A DNA stretch of 36,715 nt from an uncultured Acidobacteriota bacterium (GTDB taxonomy: Bacteria; Acidobacteriota; Blastocatellia; Pyrinomonadales; Pyrinomonadaceae), in the NCBI GenBank assembly GCA_902826795.1, contig CADEGD010000033.1:6865-43579 (forward strand), written 5' to 3'. A program made the position numbers and the translations under genes. Shown here piece by piece: positions 7,418 to 16,470 of this stretch. Numbering within the stretch: position 1 is the stretch's first letter; every line of letters begins with the position of its first letter. The notes below the pieces were generated by a model. It did no database searches and was not told where the DNA came from. It saw nothing but the letters and a program-made list of their open reading frames with translations.

Positions 7418-10213
7418 CTAGAATACACCATTGAACGCGATGGCGTTGAAGAATTGCCGAGTCGTCGAACGTGTCATTCCCCTGTAGAAAGGGTCTTCGG
7501 CAAAAAGTACGACGTGGCCTCCGCCGGTCGATTCGTCGATGATATATGACGTGCCCTTCAACAAGCGCTCGGTGTTACCTTCCCAGACGAAACCTGAGAT
7601 CGTAAGCGGACGCCGCGGGTTGGCGTCGAAGACCACCGCGTTCGTACCTTCCTTCGAATAACGGAAGAAGTAGCCGCTTTGAAGAAGCACCGATATCTCG
7701 TTCTGATCGACGCCGTAATTTATATATGACGTGCGGTCGACCGTCGCCCGAAACATGGCGCCGGCAAGCGGCTCAGGCACGTTATTATTGTTTGCCGACG
7801 GCGACATTATCGGCGGCAGAGCGGCACCGACTTCGGGCGTTCGGTCATCCGGCAATGGCGTCGGCGAAGAGGCAGGCGTAGGCGTGGGCGATGGCTTGTC
7901 TTCAGGAACTTTGCCTTTCTGTTCATCGTCCGCGCTTCCGACCATTTTCGAAGAAGTTAGCCCGACGTCCTTCATGGTCGCAAAGACCGAGGCTCCCGCG
8001 ATCGTGATCACTGTTCCGCCATTTTGCGCAAACTCTTTAACGGTATTGGCTCCGCCCGTCCCGAGTTGACTCATATACCTTCCGGGCGAACCTTCAGGCA
8101 GAATCAGGACGTTGTAGTCTTTCAGGCCGCCGCCGCGGATCGTCTGAAACGTCATCGGTGTGAATTTGATGCCGTATTTATCAAACGTCCACCAGATTCC
8201 GCCGTAAGATTCCTGCGTCACGCCTTCGTCTGCCGCGATCGCGATCTTGGGTTTTTTGAGCGCCAGAACATTCTCGCCGCCGACTCCCGTATCGCCTTCT
8301 TCCGAATATCCCGAATTCACCGCGACCACATTCACGCCCATCTCGGTGGAGTATTTGGCTATCGCATCGTGGATCGAATCCGGGTTTCGTGAAACGCGGA
8401 CGACGAAGGTCCCGGGCTTCCAGTTCCTTCCGCCGGCGTTCAACTGTCGCGAGGCTACTGCAACTTTGTAGTCGTTTTGCATCAACCGCATTACAAGAGC
8501 TACCGTCGAGTCCGTCTCGTAAGGAAGGACGTACGATATCACCGCTCGGCTGGAAGCTCCGCCGCGTCGGGCGTTATCGATATAGGTCTGATCGACCATC
8601 GTGCCCGCGACGTTCGGAGCATCTTCCGTCCAATGTGCGTTAAGCCCAAAACCGAGCGGCAGCGACCACGCGGTCACATCGTAAAAGCCGTACTGCTCTT
8701 TCGGCTGGCCCGGTCCTCGCATCTGATTTCGGCGGAAGCGCGCCATGTTGTCGTCGACAAAAGCCTTGTCCTGCGGCGTGTCGGGTTCGAGGATCGCTTT
8801 AATAAGTATGCGTTGTGGTTGGTCGAGATCGACGATGTACGAACCCGCCGGAAATGTCTTTCTTTCAGCTTTAGATTCTTTATCGAAGTAGGTGTGAGCC
8901 GTCGTTGACGTAAACGACGAACTTGCAACTTTTACCTCGATATTGGAGAGTCGCAGAATCTCGGCTAGGTCGGCAGCTTTCACACGATCGCTGGTCGGGT
9001 CGATAATGACTCGCTTCATCTTTGCACGTGCGTGTTCGGCTATGCCACGTGCCCGGAAATCGTAGAAGTCTTTGATCCGCTCGACCTTATTCTTCGCGGC
9101 CGTCTCGAGAGTGGTCATCGAGGCGATGTAGTGCTTGGCGATCGACGAGCGAAAGCTTACGATCGTGCCGTCCTCACGTGTCCATCGAAGGCCCTTGAAT
9201 CCGCCGCCGTCGGTTTCGTACGTCATGCCCGTAGCACCGTTCAACGACGGATACATGTCCCAATAGCCTGGATAAAATGCGTCGAAGATATCGCGAACGT
9301 AGTAATCCCACTTCTTCCGGTCGAAGGCAGCGGCATTTGCGCGCCCGTAAACATCGAGCCATTTGTTGTACTGCGGCTGCGGAAGATTGGGGTTGATCGG
9401 CAGCGACACCGGCGGGAAGAAATATTGAGAAGGCTGGCCATGGTGATCGACGGCGAGCTGAGCGTTCCACTCCATATATGCTTTCTGCATGTTTCTGGAT
9501 TCTTTTTGTGTGAACGCCAGCGTGTCGCGGTTCAGATTGAATCGATAGTGATTAACACGTCCCCAGATCGACCACGGCTCGCGGTGTTCCATCGCCGCCG
9601 GATTCGGATCGCCGACCGCTACTGAGTTGTACCAGGTCGCGAAGCGCTCGTGTCCGTCGGGGTTTTCGCCCGTCAGCACGAGTACGACATTGTTCTTGAG
9701 GATGTCCAGAGTCGCAGGTTCGTTCGACGCCGCAAGCTGATAGATCACCTGCATGAACGCCTCGAAAGACGAAGATTCGTTACCGTGGATCGTGTAAGCC
9801 ATCCACGCGATCGCCGGATTGTTTTGTGCGATCTGCGCCGCTTCGGCTGCGGTCGTCCGACGCGGGTCGATCAGCCGCGCGTTCTGCGCCTTGATCTCAT
9901 CCAGCCGCGACATATTCTCGGGCGACGATATCGCGACGAGGTATTGCATCCTATGTTCGTTAGTCGTACCGATCGGTATGATCTTTACGCGATCCGGCGC
10001 AGCCGCAGCGATCGCTTGGATGACCTGCTCCATCTGGCCGTAAGTCGTGTGATGTGAACCGACGTCGAAGCGGAGTATCGACTGCGGCCGCGGGACGTTT
10101 TCGCGATACGGCCCTCGGTCGTAAAAATCAAAGTCGAGGTCGAGTTGGGCAGACGCGACGAACGAGAAAACACACACAACGCTCGCCAGAAACAGGATCT
10201 TCTTGATAGTCAT
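7418..10213 (-). CDS. Secreted M14-family zinc carboxypeptidase, 931 aa
   Basis: A signal peptide (residues 1-22, ending SFVASAQ) precedes a peptidase M14 domain. The zinc ligands are visible: H143 and E146 (HGNES) and a second His in DHHG (H257/H258); the catalytic glutamate is likely E333 in MTYETDGG. NPDG (184-187) and NRD (228-230) match substrate-binding elements of the fold. Residues after about 400 form a large C-terminal part with a class I glutamine-amidotransferase-like region (around LKDYNVLILPEGSPG), interrupted by a Pro/Thr/Ser-rich linker (PSPTPTPASSPTPLPDD). This long architecture is known from Bacteroidota and Acidobacteriota, where it is thought to digest external peptides. 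The protein probably acts in the periplasm or outside the cell. It follows a divergent small gene with shared regulatory DNA. Confidence 0.9.
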   Translation of the reverse strand: MTIKKILFLASVVCVFSFVASAQLDLDFDFYDRGPYRENVPRPQSILRFDVGSHHTTYGQMEQVIQAIAAAAPDRVKIIPIGTTNEHRMQYLVAISSPENMSRLDEIKAQNARLIDPRRTTAAEAAQIAQNNPAIAWMAYTIHGNESSSFEAFMQVIYQLAASNEPATLDILKNNVVLVLTGENPDGHERFATWYNSVAVGDPNPAAMEHREPWSIWGRVNHYRFNLNRDTLAFTQKESRNMQKAYMEWNAQLAVDHHGQPSQYFFPPVSLPINPNLPQPQYNKWLDVYGRANAAAFDRKKWDYYVRDIFDAFYPGYWDMYPSLNGATGMTYETDGGGFKGLRWTREDGTIVSFRSSIAKHYIASMTTLETAAKNKVERIKDFYDFRARGIAEHARAKMKRVIIDPTSDRVKAADLAEILRLSNIEVKVASSSFTSTTAHTYFDKESKAERKTFPAGSYIVDLDQPQRILIKAILEPDTPQDKAFVDDNMARFRRNQMRGPGQPKEQYGFYDVTAWSLPLGFGLNAHWTEDAPNVAGTMVDQTYIDNARRGGASSRAVISYVLPYETDSTVALVMRLMQNDYKVAVASRQLNAGGRNWKPGTFVVRVSRNPDSIHDAIAKYSTEMGVNVVAVNSGYSEEGDTGVGGENVLALKKPKIAIAADEGVTQESYGGIWWTFDKYGIKFTPMTFQTIRGGGLKDYNVLILPEGSPGRYMSQLGTGGANTVKEFAQNGGTVITIAGASVFATMKDVGLTSSKMVGSADDEQKGKVPEDKPSPTPTPASSPTPLPDDRTPEVGAALPPIMSPSANNNNVPEPLAGAMFRATVDRTSYINYGVDQNEISVLLQSGYFFRYSKEGTNAVVFDANPRRPLTISGFVWEGNTERLLKGTSYIIDESTGGGHVVLFAEDPFYRGMTRSTTRQFFNAIAFNGVF

Positions 10214-10262
10214 TTTGTCGAACTTTGAACGCGAAAAAGGGAATTGAAATTCTATATTCCGA

Positions 10263-10306
10263 TACGTGAAAAAAAGCTTGGAGTTTCACGTAGGAAGGGT
10301 TAGTAT
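10263..10306 (+). promoter_or_regulatory. Inverted repeat and promoter upstream of small zinc-finger gene
   Basis: TACGTGAAA (10263-10271) and TTTCACGTA (10284-10292) form a perfect 9-bp inverted repeat with a 12-nt spacer. A candidate promoter overlaps it: TTGGAG (10278-10283), 17-nt spacer, TAGTAT (10301-10306). The repeat brackets the -35, as expected for an operator, and lies between the divergent M14 peptidase and zinc-finger genes. Confidence 0.5.
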
Positions 10307-10346
10307 TCTGATTCTAATCTCACACTCGGAGAACGCGCAAAACACG

Positions 10347-10550
10347 ATGGAAGCTTTTGCATCCGAATCACTTTGTCCCCGCTGCAACGCCATGAAGGTC
10401 CGCGCGTGGCCAGACCTCTCCGAAGATCAGCAATATCTGATCTCTGCCCTTCCCGATTTTGAGGATATGACGATGACTGAGCTGCGAAGAAGCCTATTCT
10501 GTACCAAGTGCTGGTTCAGGAAGGAAGTTGCTCAAGAGACGTATGCGTAA
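10347..10550 (+). CDS. Small protein with two CxxC motifs (zinc-finger-like)
   Basis: A 67-residue protein with CPRC at residues 10-13 and CTKC at 52-55, consistent with one structural zinc site formed by two distant CxxC knuckles. Between them lies an acidic helical segment (DLSEDQQYLISALPDFEDM). The frame is open back to a GTG at 10266, but that position falls within the inverted repeat and upstream of the -10, so the ATG at 10347 is preferred. The function is unknown; a nucleic-acid- or protein-binding role is typical of such proteins. A terminator follows directly. Confidence 0.65.
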   Translation: MEAFASESLCPRCNAMKVRAWPDLSEDQQYLISALPDFEDMTMTELRRSLFCTKCWFRKEVAQETYA

Positions 10551-10578
10551 AAGAAGCCGGGCGTAACCCGGCTCTTTT
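10548..10578. terminator. Bidirectional terminator
   Basis: AGCCGGG (10555-10561) pairs with CCCGGCT (10567-10573) around a CGTAA loop, with AAAAGA on the left and CTTTT on the right. It can end both the zinc-finger gene (+) and the recA-brnT-antitoxin operon (-), which stops at 10584. Confidence 0.85.
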
Positions 10579-10583
10579 ACAAA

Positions 10584-10808
10584 TTATTCTGCTAAAGCCT
10601 TTTCTAGCTTTCGACTCCATGCGTCTCTCAGCTGTTTTTTCTCAGAGGCTTCTAGCTTGTCGAAAACTCCAAGTTTCTTAAGGTCAGATTCTAAAGACTT
10701 CCGAAGTTTCACTGCGGTATCAGAAAGTGAATCGACCGGACCGACGATTCGAACCTTACCGGCGTGTGTTCCTCGAACTCCCTTACTAAAATCAACTTGC
10801 TTAAGCAT
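10584..10808 (-). CDS. Putative antitoxin partner of BrnT (non-canonical)
   Basis: A 74-residue protein starting with ATG at 10808, 8 nt inside the 3' end of brnT. The N-terminal KQVDFSKGVRGTHAG resembles the DFSKGxRGK signature seen near the start of many antitoxins encoded next to BrnT or RelE-type toxins; the rest is helical and charged (KLRKSLESDLKKLGVFDKLEASEKKQLRDAWSRKL region, basic/acidic). The ribbon-helix-helix motif of classical BrnA is not seen, so it may belong to another antitoxin class. The position as second gene after the toxin and the overlap indicate translational coupling. A longer frame upstream to 10850 lies within brnT and is not preferred. The antitoxin role is inferred from context. 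Confidence 0.6.
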   Translation of the reverse strand: MLKQVDFSKGVRGTHAGKVRIVGPVDSLSDTAVKLRKSLESDLKKLGVFDKLEASEKKQLRDAWSRKLEKALAE

Positions 10809-11076
10809 CTTCGTATGAGCGCCGCTCCGTCCTGGTTGGCCGGCGAGCACTGATTATCCGTATTTTACCATCACGCTCAGTGTAAACAACTACGAAAAGT
10901 TTTCCGCCCTCTGAACGTCCTATGCTGTAGAAGCGGTTCTCGCTTACCGAATGTTCAGGATCGGAAATCTTGAGCTCAAGCGGATCGTTGAAGACAGTAG
11001 CGGCTTCTTCAAAAGATACCCCGTGTCGAGCACGATTGGCGCGATCTTTTACCGGATCCCATTCGACATCATTCAC
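10801..11076 (-). CDS. brnT: BrnT-family toxin (DUF497)
   Basis: A 91-residue protein with the complete BrnT signature: VEWDPVKDRANRARHGVSFEEAATVF at the N-terminus, then a central strand region and the C-terminal IRIISARRPTRTERRSYED. BrnT is a ribonuclease of the RelE-like fold that blocks translation and is neutralised by its partner protein. The start is GTG at 11076, only 3 nt after the recA stop codon, so this toxin gene is in all likelihood transcribed with recA. The partner gene overlaps the 3' end by 8 nt. Chromosomal toxin-antitoxin genes are commonly horizontally acquired, but the codon use here is not obviously different. Confidence 0.9.
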   Translation of the reverse strand: MNDVEWDPVKDRANRARHGVSFEEAATVFNDPLELKISDPEHSVSENRFYSIGRSEGGKLFVVVYTERDGKIRIISARRPTRTERRSYEDA

Positions 11077-11079
11077 GGG

Positions 11080-12090
<1,011 letters not shown>

Positions 12091-12133
12091 TTACACGTAT
12101 CTCCGTTAGGGAAGTATTTTGATCTCAATCCTG

Positions 12134-12174
12134 ACTATACTAAAATGTATTGCTTGATGCAAGGTGTTGCATCA
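12134..12174 (-). promoter_or_regulatory. recA promoter with candidate LexA operator
   Basis: On the minus strand TTGCAT (-35, 12162-12157), a 17-nt spacer and TATAGT (-10, 12139-12134) make a strong sigma-70-type promoter. A perfect palindrome TGATGCAA-GGTG-TTGCATCA covers 12155-12174, so the promoter-proximal arm is the -35 element itself. Such placement is typical of LexA operators in front of recA. The sequence is unlike the E. coli and Bacillus SOS boxes, with TGCAA-N4-TTGCA as a possible core. Confidence 0.65.
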
Positions 12175-12365
12175 TTGATACAGAAATAATTTCCTGTGTG
12201 CGATTGCGATAAAGGTAATCGAAGCCGCGAAAATTCGCAAGCTGTGGATATCTATCGACAAGAAGAACGCTAAGAGACGTTTTCCGTATCTAAATCAGTT
12301 TGATCGTAAACGCAGGACTTCATTTGTCCGTCAACTCGTATCAACTATAATTGCGTGAGACTGGA

Positions 12366-14525
12366 ATGATCGGAAAGACCCTCGACGACAAATATAGTAT
12401 CGAAAGCGAACTCGGCCGCGGCGGCATGGGAACGGTTTACCTTGCCACGCATCTCGGCACCGAGCGTCCTGTTGCTATCAAGGTCATCGCGCCTCAATAC
12501 ATGGAGCGCCCCGAGTTTGTCGAGCGTTTCCGTCGAGAGGCTCGTGCGGCCGGCCGTCTTCGCCATCCGAACGTTGTCGACGTGACCGACTTTGGGTTTG
12601 CCAACACCGATAAGGGACAGGTTGCTTATCTTGTGATGGAGTATCTCGATGGCTGCACGCTCGGCGAGATTCTTGAAGAAGAAAAGAACCTTCCCGTTTC
12701 TTGGAGTCTGGACATTCTCGAACAGGTCTGCTCGGCCGTTCACGAGGCCCATCAACAAGGGATCATCCACCGCGACCTTAAGCCTGACAACATCTGGCTT
12801 GAGCCGAATCAACGTGGCGGATACACAGTTAAGGTCCTCGATTTTGGTATTGCGAAACTTGAGTCGGCGACTGGGACTGATGGAGCGAACACGGCATTTC
12901 CGGCTCTCGTCGGCGGTGCTCAGACGAACGCTGGTGTCGACGACACTATCCACGACAGCATTTCTCCTACGCTCGTCGGCGAATCAGGGACGATGGCCGG
13001 ATTGTCGGAAGCCAGAACCGCGGTCATCAGCGTCCGGCCGGAACCCGATAGTAACGGATCGGAGCAGGCAACGGCGATAATGTCGACTGCGTTCGAGACG
13101 GATGAAGACTCAACCGGAACCAAGCTCCTCAGCGACAGCGGCGAGAAGCAGGGGCATTCAACTTCTTTAGATTCCATTCCGACAAAAGATCTAACGAGAG
13201 TCGGAGCAGTCCTTGGCACTCCTTTATATATGTCACCCGAGCAGTGTCGCGGCCATCGGCTGGACGCACGGTCCGATATTTACAGTCTCGGTGTGATCGG
13301 CTATCAGATGCTTTCCGGTTCGACACCGTTCAGCGGCGACTTCACGAAGATAATGGAGTCGCACAAGCTGATCCCGCCGCCGCAACTCAACGCCCGTAAG
13401 GTAAGAAAGAAACTTCGCCGGGTGATCATGGGAGCCTTGGACAAAGACCCGGCAAATCGTCCGCAAACCGCCGAAGGATTTGCGAGTGAGCTTCGTTCGC
13501 GGTCGGGCGGCATATGGGAGTTGGTGCGCCGAGCGGTCATGATCTATACCGAACATCTGCCCAAGTTTCTCGCAATCACGGTCCTCATCTATCTGCCGTT
13601 TATCATAACTTCGCTCGTGAGCGCTTCCCTCGGGATCTTTTACATAGCTCAAGGAATTGCACAAGACGCCCCGATGCGAAGCGTCGGATTTGCAGTCACA
13701 ACCACGCTTTCCGGATTTCTGGCGATACTGTGCGGCTATCTTGCGGTCGCCACTATCACTTGGATCGTCAATCAGGTGCTAGCCGTACCTCTCAGGCCCG
13801 TTCGCGTTCGTCCGGCGATAAAGGCCGCGCTCCGTAATTGGAAGCGCATCATCGGGACTGGATTTATGCAGACGGTCGCTATCGTGATCGGCCTTGCACT
13901 TTGCGTGCTTCCCGGAATCGCGGCAACGATCGTACTCTCGCTGGTCGCGCCAGTTGTGATGATGGAAGGACTAAGGGGCTTTTCGGCCTTCAAGCGGTCG
14001 AAAACGCTCGTCATGCGCTCGCTCGCGACTTCGACGGCAGCAGTCGCGCTGCTATTCTTCGTCCCTATGGTTGTTGGCGGAGCTACGGGCTTGATCGTTG
14101 CCCTTGTGGTCGATAAAGGAGCTCAGGTTTACGAGCGTGTAAATGCAGAACAGCAAGGAAATGGTACAACTGCGCCAGCCTCGGTGTCATCGGATAGAGA
14201 TGCTGACGAGCCAGAAGACGGGATCGAGATCAGTGTCGGGAACAGACCCAACAATGTAAACGTTGGGCGCCGAACTCCGCTCGCACGAATGGCGCAGGAA
14301 TCTTTGCAGTCTCTGTTGATGCTGCCGGTGCAGATTCTCGTAACCTCGCTTTCGGCGATCATTTTTGCACTGCTTTACTTAAAGACGCGTCAGGCAGGCG
14401 GCGAGAATCTGGGAGATCTGCTGCGGCAATTTGAAGAGACGGAACAGCCCCGCAAGAAGTGGCAGGAACGCGTGCACCAACGCCTCATACAATCGGGCCG
14501 CGTTACCAGCAAACCTACCGGATGA
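12366..14525 (+). CDS. Transmembrane Ser/Thr protein kinase with large activation-loop insert
   Basis: Starting at ATG 12366 (719 aa; a TTG at 12351 is an alternative). The kinase domain shows the Gly-rich loop LGRGGMGTVYLA (16-27), ATP-contacting K39, HRDLKPDN (135-142), DFG (159-161), GTPLYMSPEQC (284-294) and the sub-domain IX region DARSDIYSLGV (300-310). All catalytic residues are present. DFG and SPE are about 125 residues apart rather than about 20-30: a Ser/Thr/Glu-rich segment of about 100 residues (about 165-275) is inserted in the activation segment. After residue 390 comes a membrane domain with several hydrophobic helices and an RxxA-rich amphipathic loop, resembling the polytopic domain of DUF975-type proteins, ending in a cytoplasmic acidic tail. 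The 3' end overlaps the next gene (ATGA), showing coupling to the VWA protein. Confidence 0.9.
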   Translation: MIGKTLDDKYSIESELGRGGMGTVYLATHLGTERPVAIKVIAPQYMERPEFVERFRREARAAGRLRHPNVVDVTDFGFANTDKGQVAYLVMEYLDGCTLGEILEEEKNLPVSWSLDILEQVCSAVHEAHQQGIIHRDLKPDNIWLEPNQRGGYTVKVLDFGIAKLESATGTDGANTAFPALVGGAQTNAGVDDTIHDSISPTLVGESGTMAGLSEARTAVISVRPEPDSNGSEQATAIMSTAFETDEDSTGTKLLSDSGEKQGHSTSLDSIPTKDLTRVGAVLGTPLYMSPEQCRGHRLDARSDIYSLGVIGYQMLSGSTPFSGDFTKIMESHKLIPPPQLNARKVRKKLRRVIMGALDKDPANRPQTAEGFASELRSRSGGIWELVRRAVMIYTEHLPKFLAITVLIYLPFIITSLVSASLGIFYIAQGIAQDAPMRSVGFAVTTTLSGFLAILCGYLAVATITWIVNQVLAVPLRPVRVRPAIKAALRNWKRIIGTGFMQTVAIVIGLALCVLPGIAATIVLSLVAPVVMMEGLRGFSAFKRSKTLVMRSLATSTAAVALLFFVPMVVGGATGLIVALVVDKGAQVYERVNAEQQGNGTTAPASVSSDRDADEPEDGIEISVGNRPNNVNVGRRTPLARMAQESLQSLLMLPVQILVTSLSAIIFALLYLKTRQAGGENLGDLLRQFEETEQPRKKWQERVHQRLIQSGRVTSKPTG

Positions 14526-16315
14526 CGAAACTTTCGCGAATCTTATTGATCATGCTCAGCGTCGGCGCATTTTTGGCCGACGTTCATGCTCAGGTAAAGA
14601 AGGAAATATCTCCGGGGAAAGGCGGGATCATCGAGGTCGTCAATCGTTACGGCAAAGTCGAGGTGACGGCTGTAAAATCCCTAGGAGACGATACGGTTAA
14701 ACCGCAACTGATTGCGACTGGAAAGTTCGCGATCGCCGAGAACGAGATCTCCATCGCCGACACTCGAATCGAGATCAAACCCGCGAATCGCAACAACCGC
14801 GTAGACGTTTCGATCACCGTTCCCGAGCGCGCAAGTGTAAACATCACAACGCTCGATGGGGAAGTCCGCGTGATCGGTGATCTCGCCGACATTTCCGTCA
14901 CGACCGAGACTGGAACGATCGCGGCGGACATTCCGACCTACAACGTTCGCTACTCGCTTAACTGGCGCGAATCGCGTCCGCGATATCTAAGCGATTTCGA
15001 ACTCGAGAAAGTCAAAGAAGGTTCCGCCGGAAGATTTTCAATCAAAGGCAAATACAAGTCGGAATCGCCTGCGTTAGCGGGTAAAACCAAGTCAGACCCC
15101 TCTGCGTCAGCGGGCGGCCAGACCGTCGAGCCTGAAACAACTGAAAGAAACGGAACTCCTCCTGACGGCGAGCCAAAAAACAAAGACCAAAAACCGAACA
15201 CCGTCTCCCTCGACTTCACCACTGACCGCGGCATCGTTCTGATCAACGTACCGCCGACCGAGGTGATGAGCGACCTTCGCGAACGTCCGCTAACGGATGC
15301 GGCCAAATCGATAATCCGCAGCGGCGATACGCTTCTAATGGACGCGATCCGCCGTGCGAGCCCAAAGTATTTTGGCGATTACACGCGATCGCTTCCGCCA
15401 TATCGTCGCGAGCCGGGGATAAGGGTCTTGCCGAGTGCCGTCGACGTAAAAGGCTCTAACATCAAAACCGCATCGGTGCGCGTTACAGACATGCAGAACC
15501 GGGCGATTCCGGCCTTGACCGCCGACGATTTCGAAGCGACTGAAAGCGGCGAATCCCGCGAGGTTCTATCCGCAAGGCCGACGACGGCTCCGGTAAATCT
15601 CGTAATGCTGGTTGACGTTTCCGGCAGTGTTGAGAATTACGTGACGTTCATCCGCAAGGCGGCCAGGGCATTTGTAATGACGGCCGATCCCAACGACAAG
15701 ATCTCGATCATCCTTTTTAACGAAGACGTCAAAGAGCTGACCGGATTTTCCACCGACCGCCGCAAACTATCGGAAAGTCTCGACACCTTCGACGCGGGCG
15801 GTGCAACCGCGTATTACGATGCGCTGGGTTTTACGATCACTGACGTACTACGTCCGTTCCGTGGTGAGCGTACTGCCATCGTCGTGCTGTCGGATGGCGA
15901 CGACAACCGTTCGTTCCTGCCGTTCGATTCGCTTATGGGCTCGATCGAGGAAAGCGGCGCATTGATCTATCCGCTCTATGTTCCGACCAGCCTGATAGCG
16001 GCCGCGGCAAACGACCCCGCGACCGCCGTCGATCCTCTGCGTTCGCGATATCTGAGCAACGACCTTACTTCGAAAGCTGACGCCGAAGGGAAGCGGCTCG
16101 CCGAAGTTTCCGGCGGCGTCTATTACCCGATCACGCAACTCTCCCAGATCCAGACTGCCTACGACGACATCGTACTTCAGCTTCGCACCTCTTATCTCGT
16201 CACCTTCCGCTCCGAGATCTCAACCGCCGACGGCAAGCCCTCACCACGATTAAAGATCCGCACCAAACGCCCTGAAACCTTCGTCCAGATCCGCAGCGTC
16301 ACGACAGGGCAATAA
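14522..16315 (+). CDS. Secreted VWA-domain protein
   Basis: The ATG overlaps the kinase stop by 4 nt, giving a 597-residue protein. It has a signal peptide (LSRILLIMLSVGAFLADVHA, then Q). The first part (about residues 30-150) looks like a beta-rich DUF4097-type adhesin (ETGTIAADIPTYNVRY). A low-complexity Pro/Thr/Gln-rich segment follows, then a VWFA-related domain with the MIDAS metal site DVSGS (about 365-369), and DGDD in the domain (SDGDDNRS). Such proteins are common in Acidobacteriota and act in protein-protein contact at the cell surface or in the periplasm. Translation coupled to a membrane-bound kinase suggests that the two may be in one signalling pathway, with the VWA protein sensing outside the membrane, but this is inference. 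Confidence 0.9.
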   Translation: MTKLSRILLIMLSVGAFLADVHAQVKKEISPGKGGIIEVVNRYGKVEVTAVKSLGDDTVKPQLIATGKFAIAENEISIADTRIEIKPANRNNRVDVSITVPERASVNITTLDGEVRVIGDLADISVTTETGTIAADIPTYNVRYSLNWRESRPRYLSDFELEKVKEGSAGRFSIKGKYKSESPALAGKTKSDPSASAGGQTVEPETTERNGTPPDGEPKNKDQKPNTVSLDFTTDRGIVLINVPPTEVMSDLRERPLTDAAKSIIRSGDTLLMDAIRRASPKYFGDYTRSLPPYRREPGIRVLPSAVDVKGSNIKTASVRVTDMQNRAIPALTADDFEATESGESREVLSARPTTAPVNLVMLVDVSGSVENYVTFIRKAARAFVMTADPNDKISIILFNEDVKELTGFSTDRRKLSESLDTFDAGGATAYYDALGFTITDVLRPFRGERTAIVVLSDGDDNRSFLPFDSLMGSIEESGALIYPLYVPTSLIAAAANDPATAVDPLRSRYLSNDLTSKADAEGKRLAEVSGGVYYPITQLSQIQTAYDDIVLQLRTSYLVTFRSEISTADGKPSPRLKIRTKRPETFVQIRSVTTGQ

Positions 16316-16436
16316 ACCAGCCGCGATCACGCGGTTGATCGGAGCCCGCTCTATCGGCATTACAGCTAAATTTTTATAGATTTCTGCTTTCATTAGCGCT
16401 ATACTCCGCCCATACCGCCATTTTTGAGGGAAGAAT

Positions 16437-16464
16437 AGCGCTTTTCAGGAGCGCTTTCGGGAGG
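16437..16464 (+). promoter_or_regulatory. Hairpin beside ribosome binding site of the SNase-like gene
   Basis: AGCGCT at 16437-16442 and 16450-16455 can pair as a 6-bp stem with a 7-nt loop, just before GGGAGG (16459-16464), which lies 6 nt ahead of ATG 16471. A third AGCGCT copy is at 16395-16400, followed by TATACT (16400-16405), a possible -10. The hairpin may alter translation; no riboswitch class is recognised. Confidence 0.35.
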
Positions 16465-16470
16465 TTTTTG

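Noticed and set aside
9032..9625. A 197-codon + strand frame opposite the M14 peptidase
   Set aside because: It covers the most conserved part of the peptidase in antisense and is unlike any protein I recognise.
12243..12251. DnaA-box-like TGTGGATAT between recA and the kinase
   Set aside because: A single site with one mismatch, with no cluster of boxes, AT-rich unwinding region or replication genes nearby.
16321..16334. CCGCG-ATCA-CGCGG hairpin after the VWA gene
   Set aside because: A perfect stem but no following T-run, so it is not called a rho-independent terminator.
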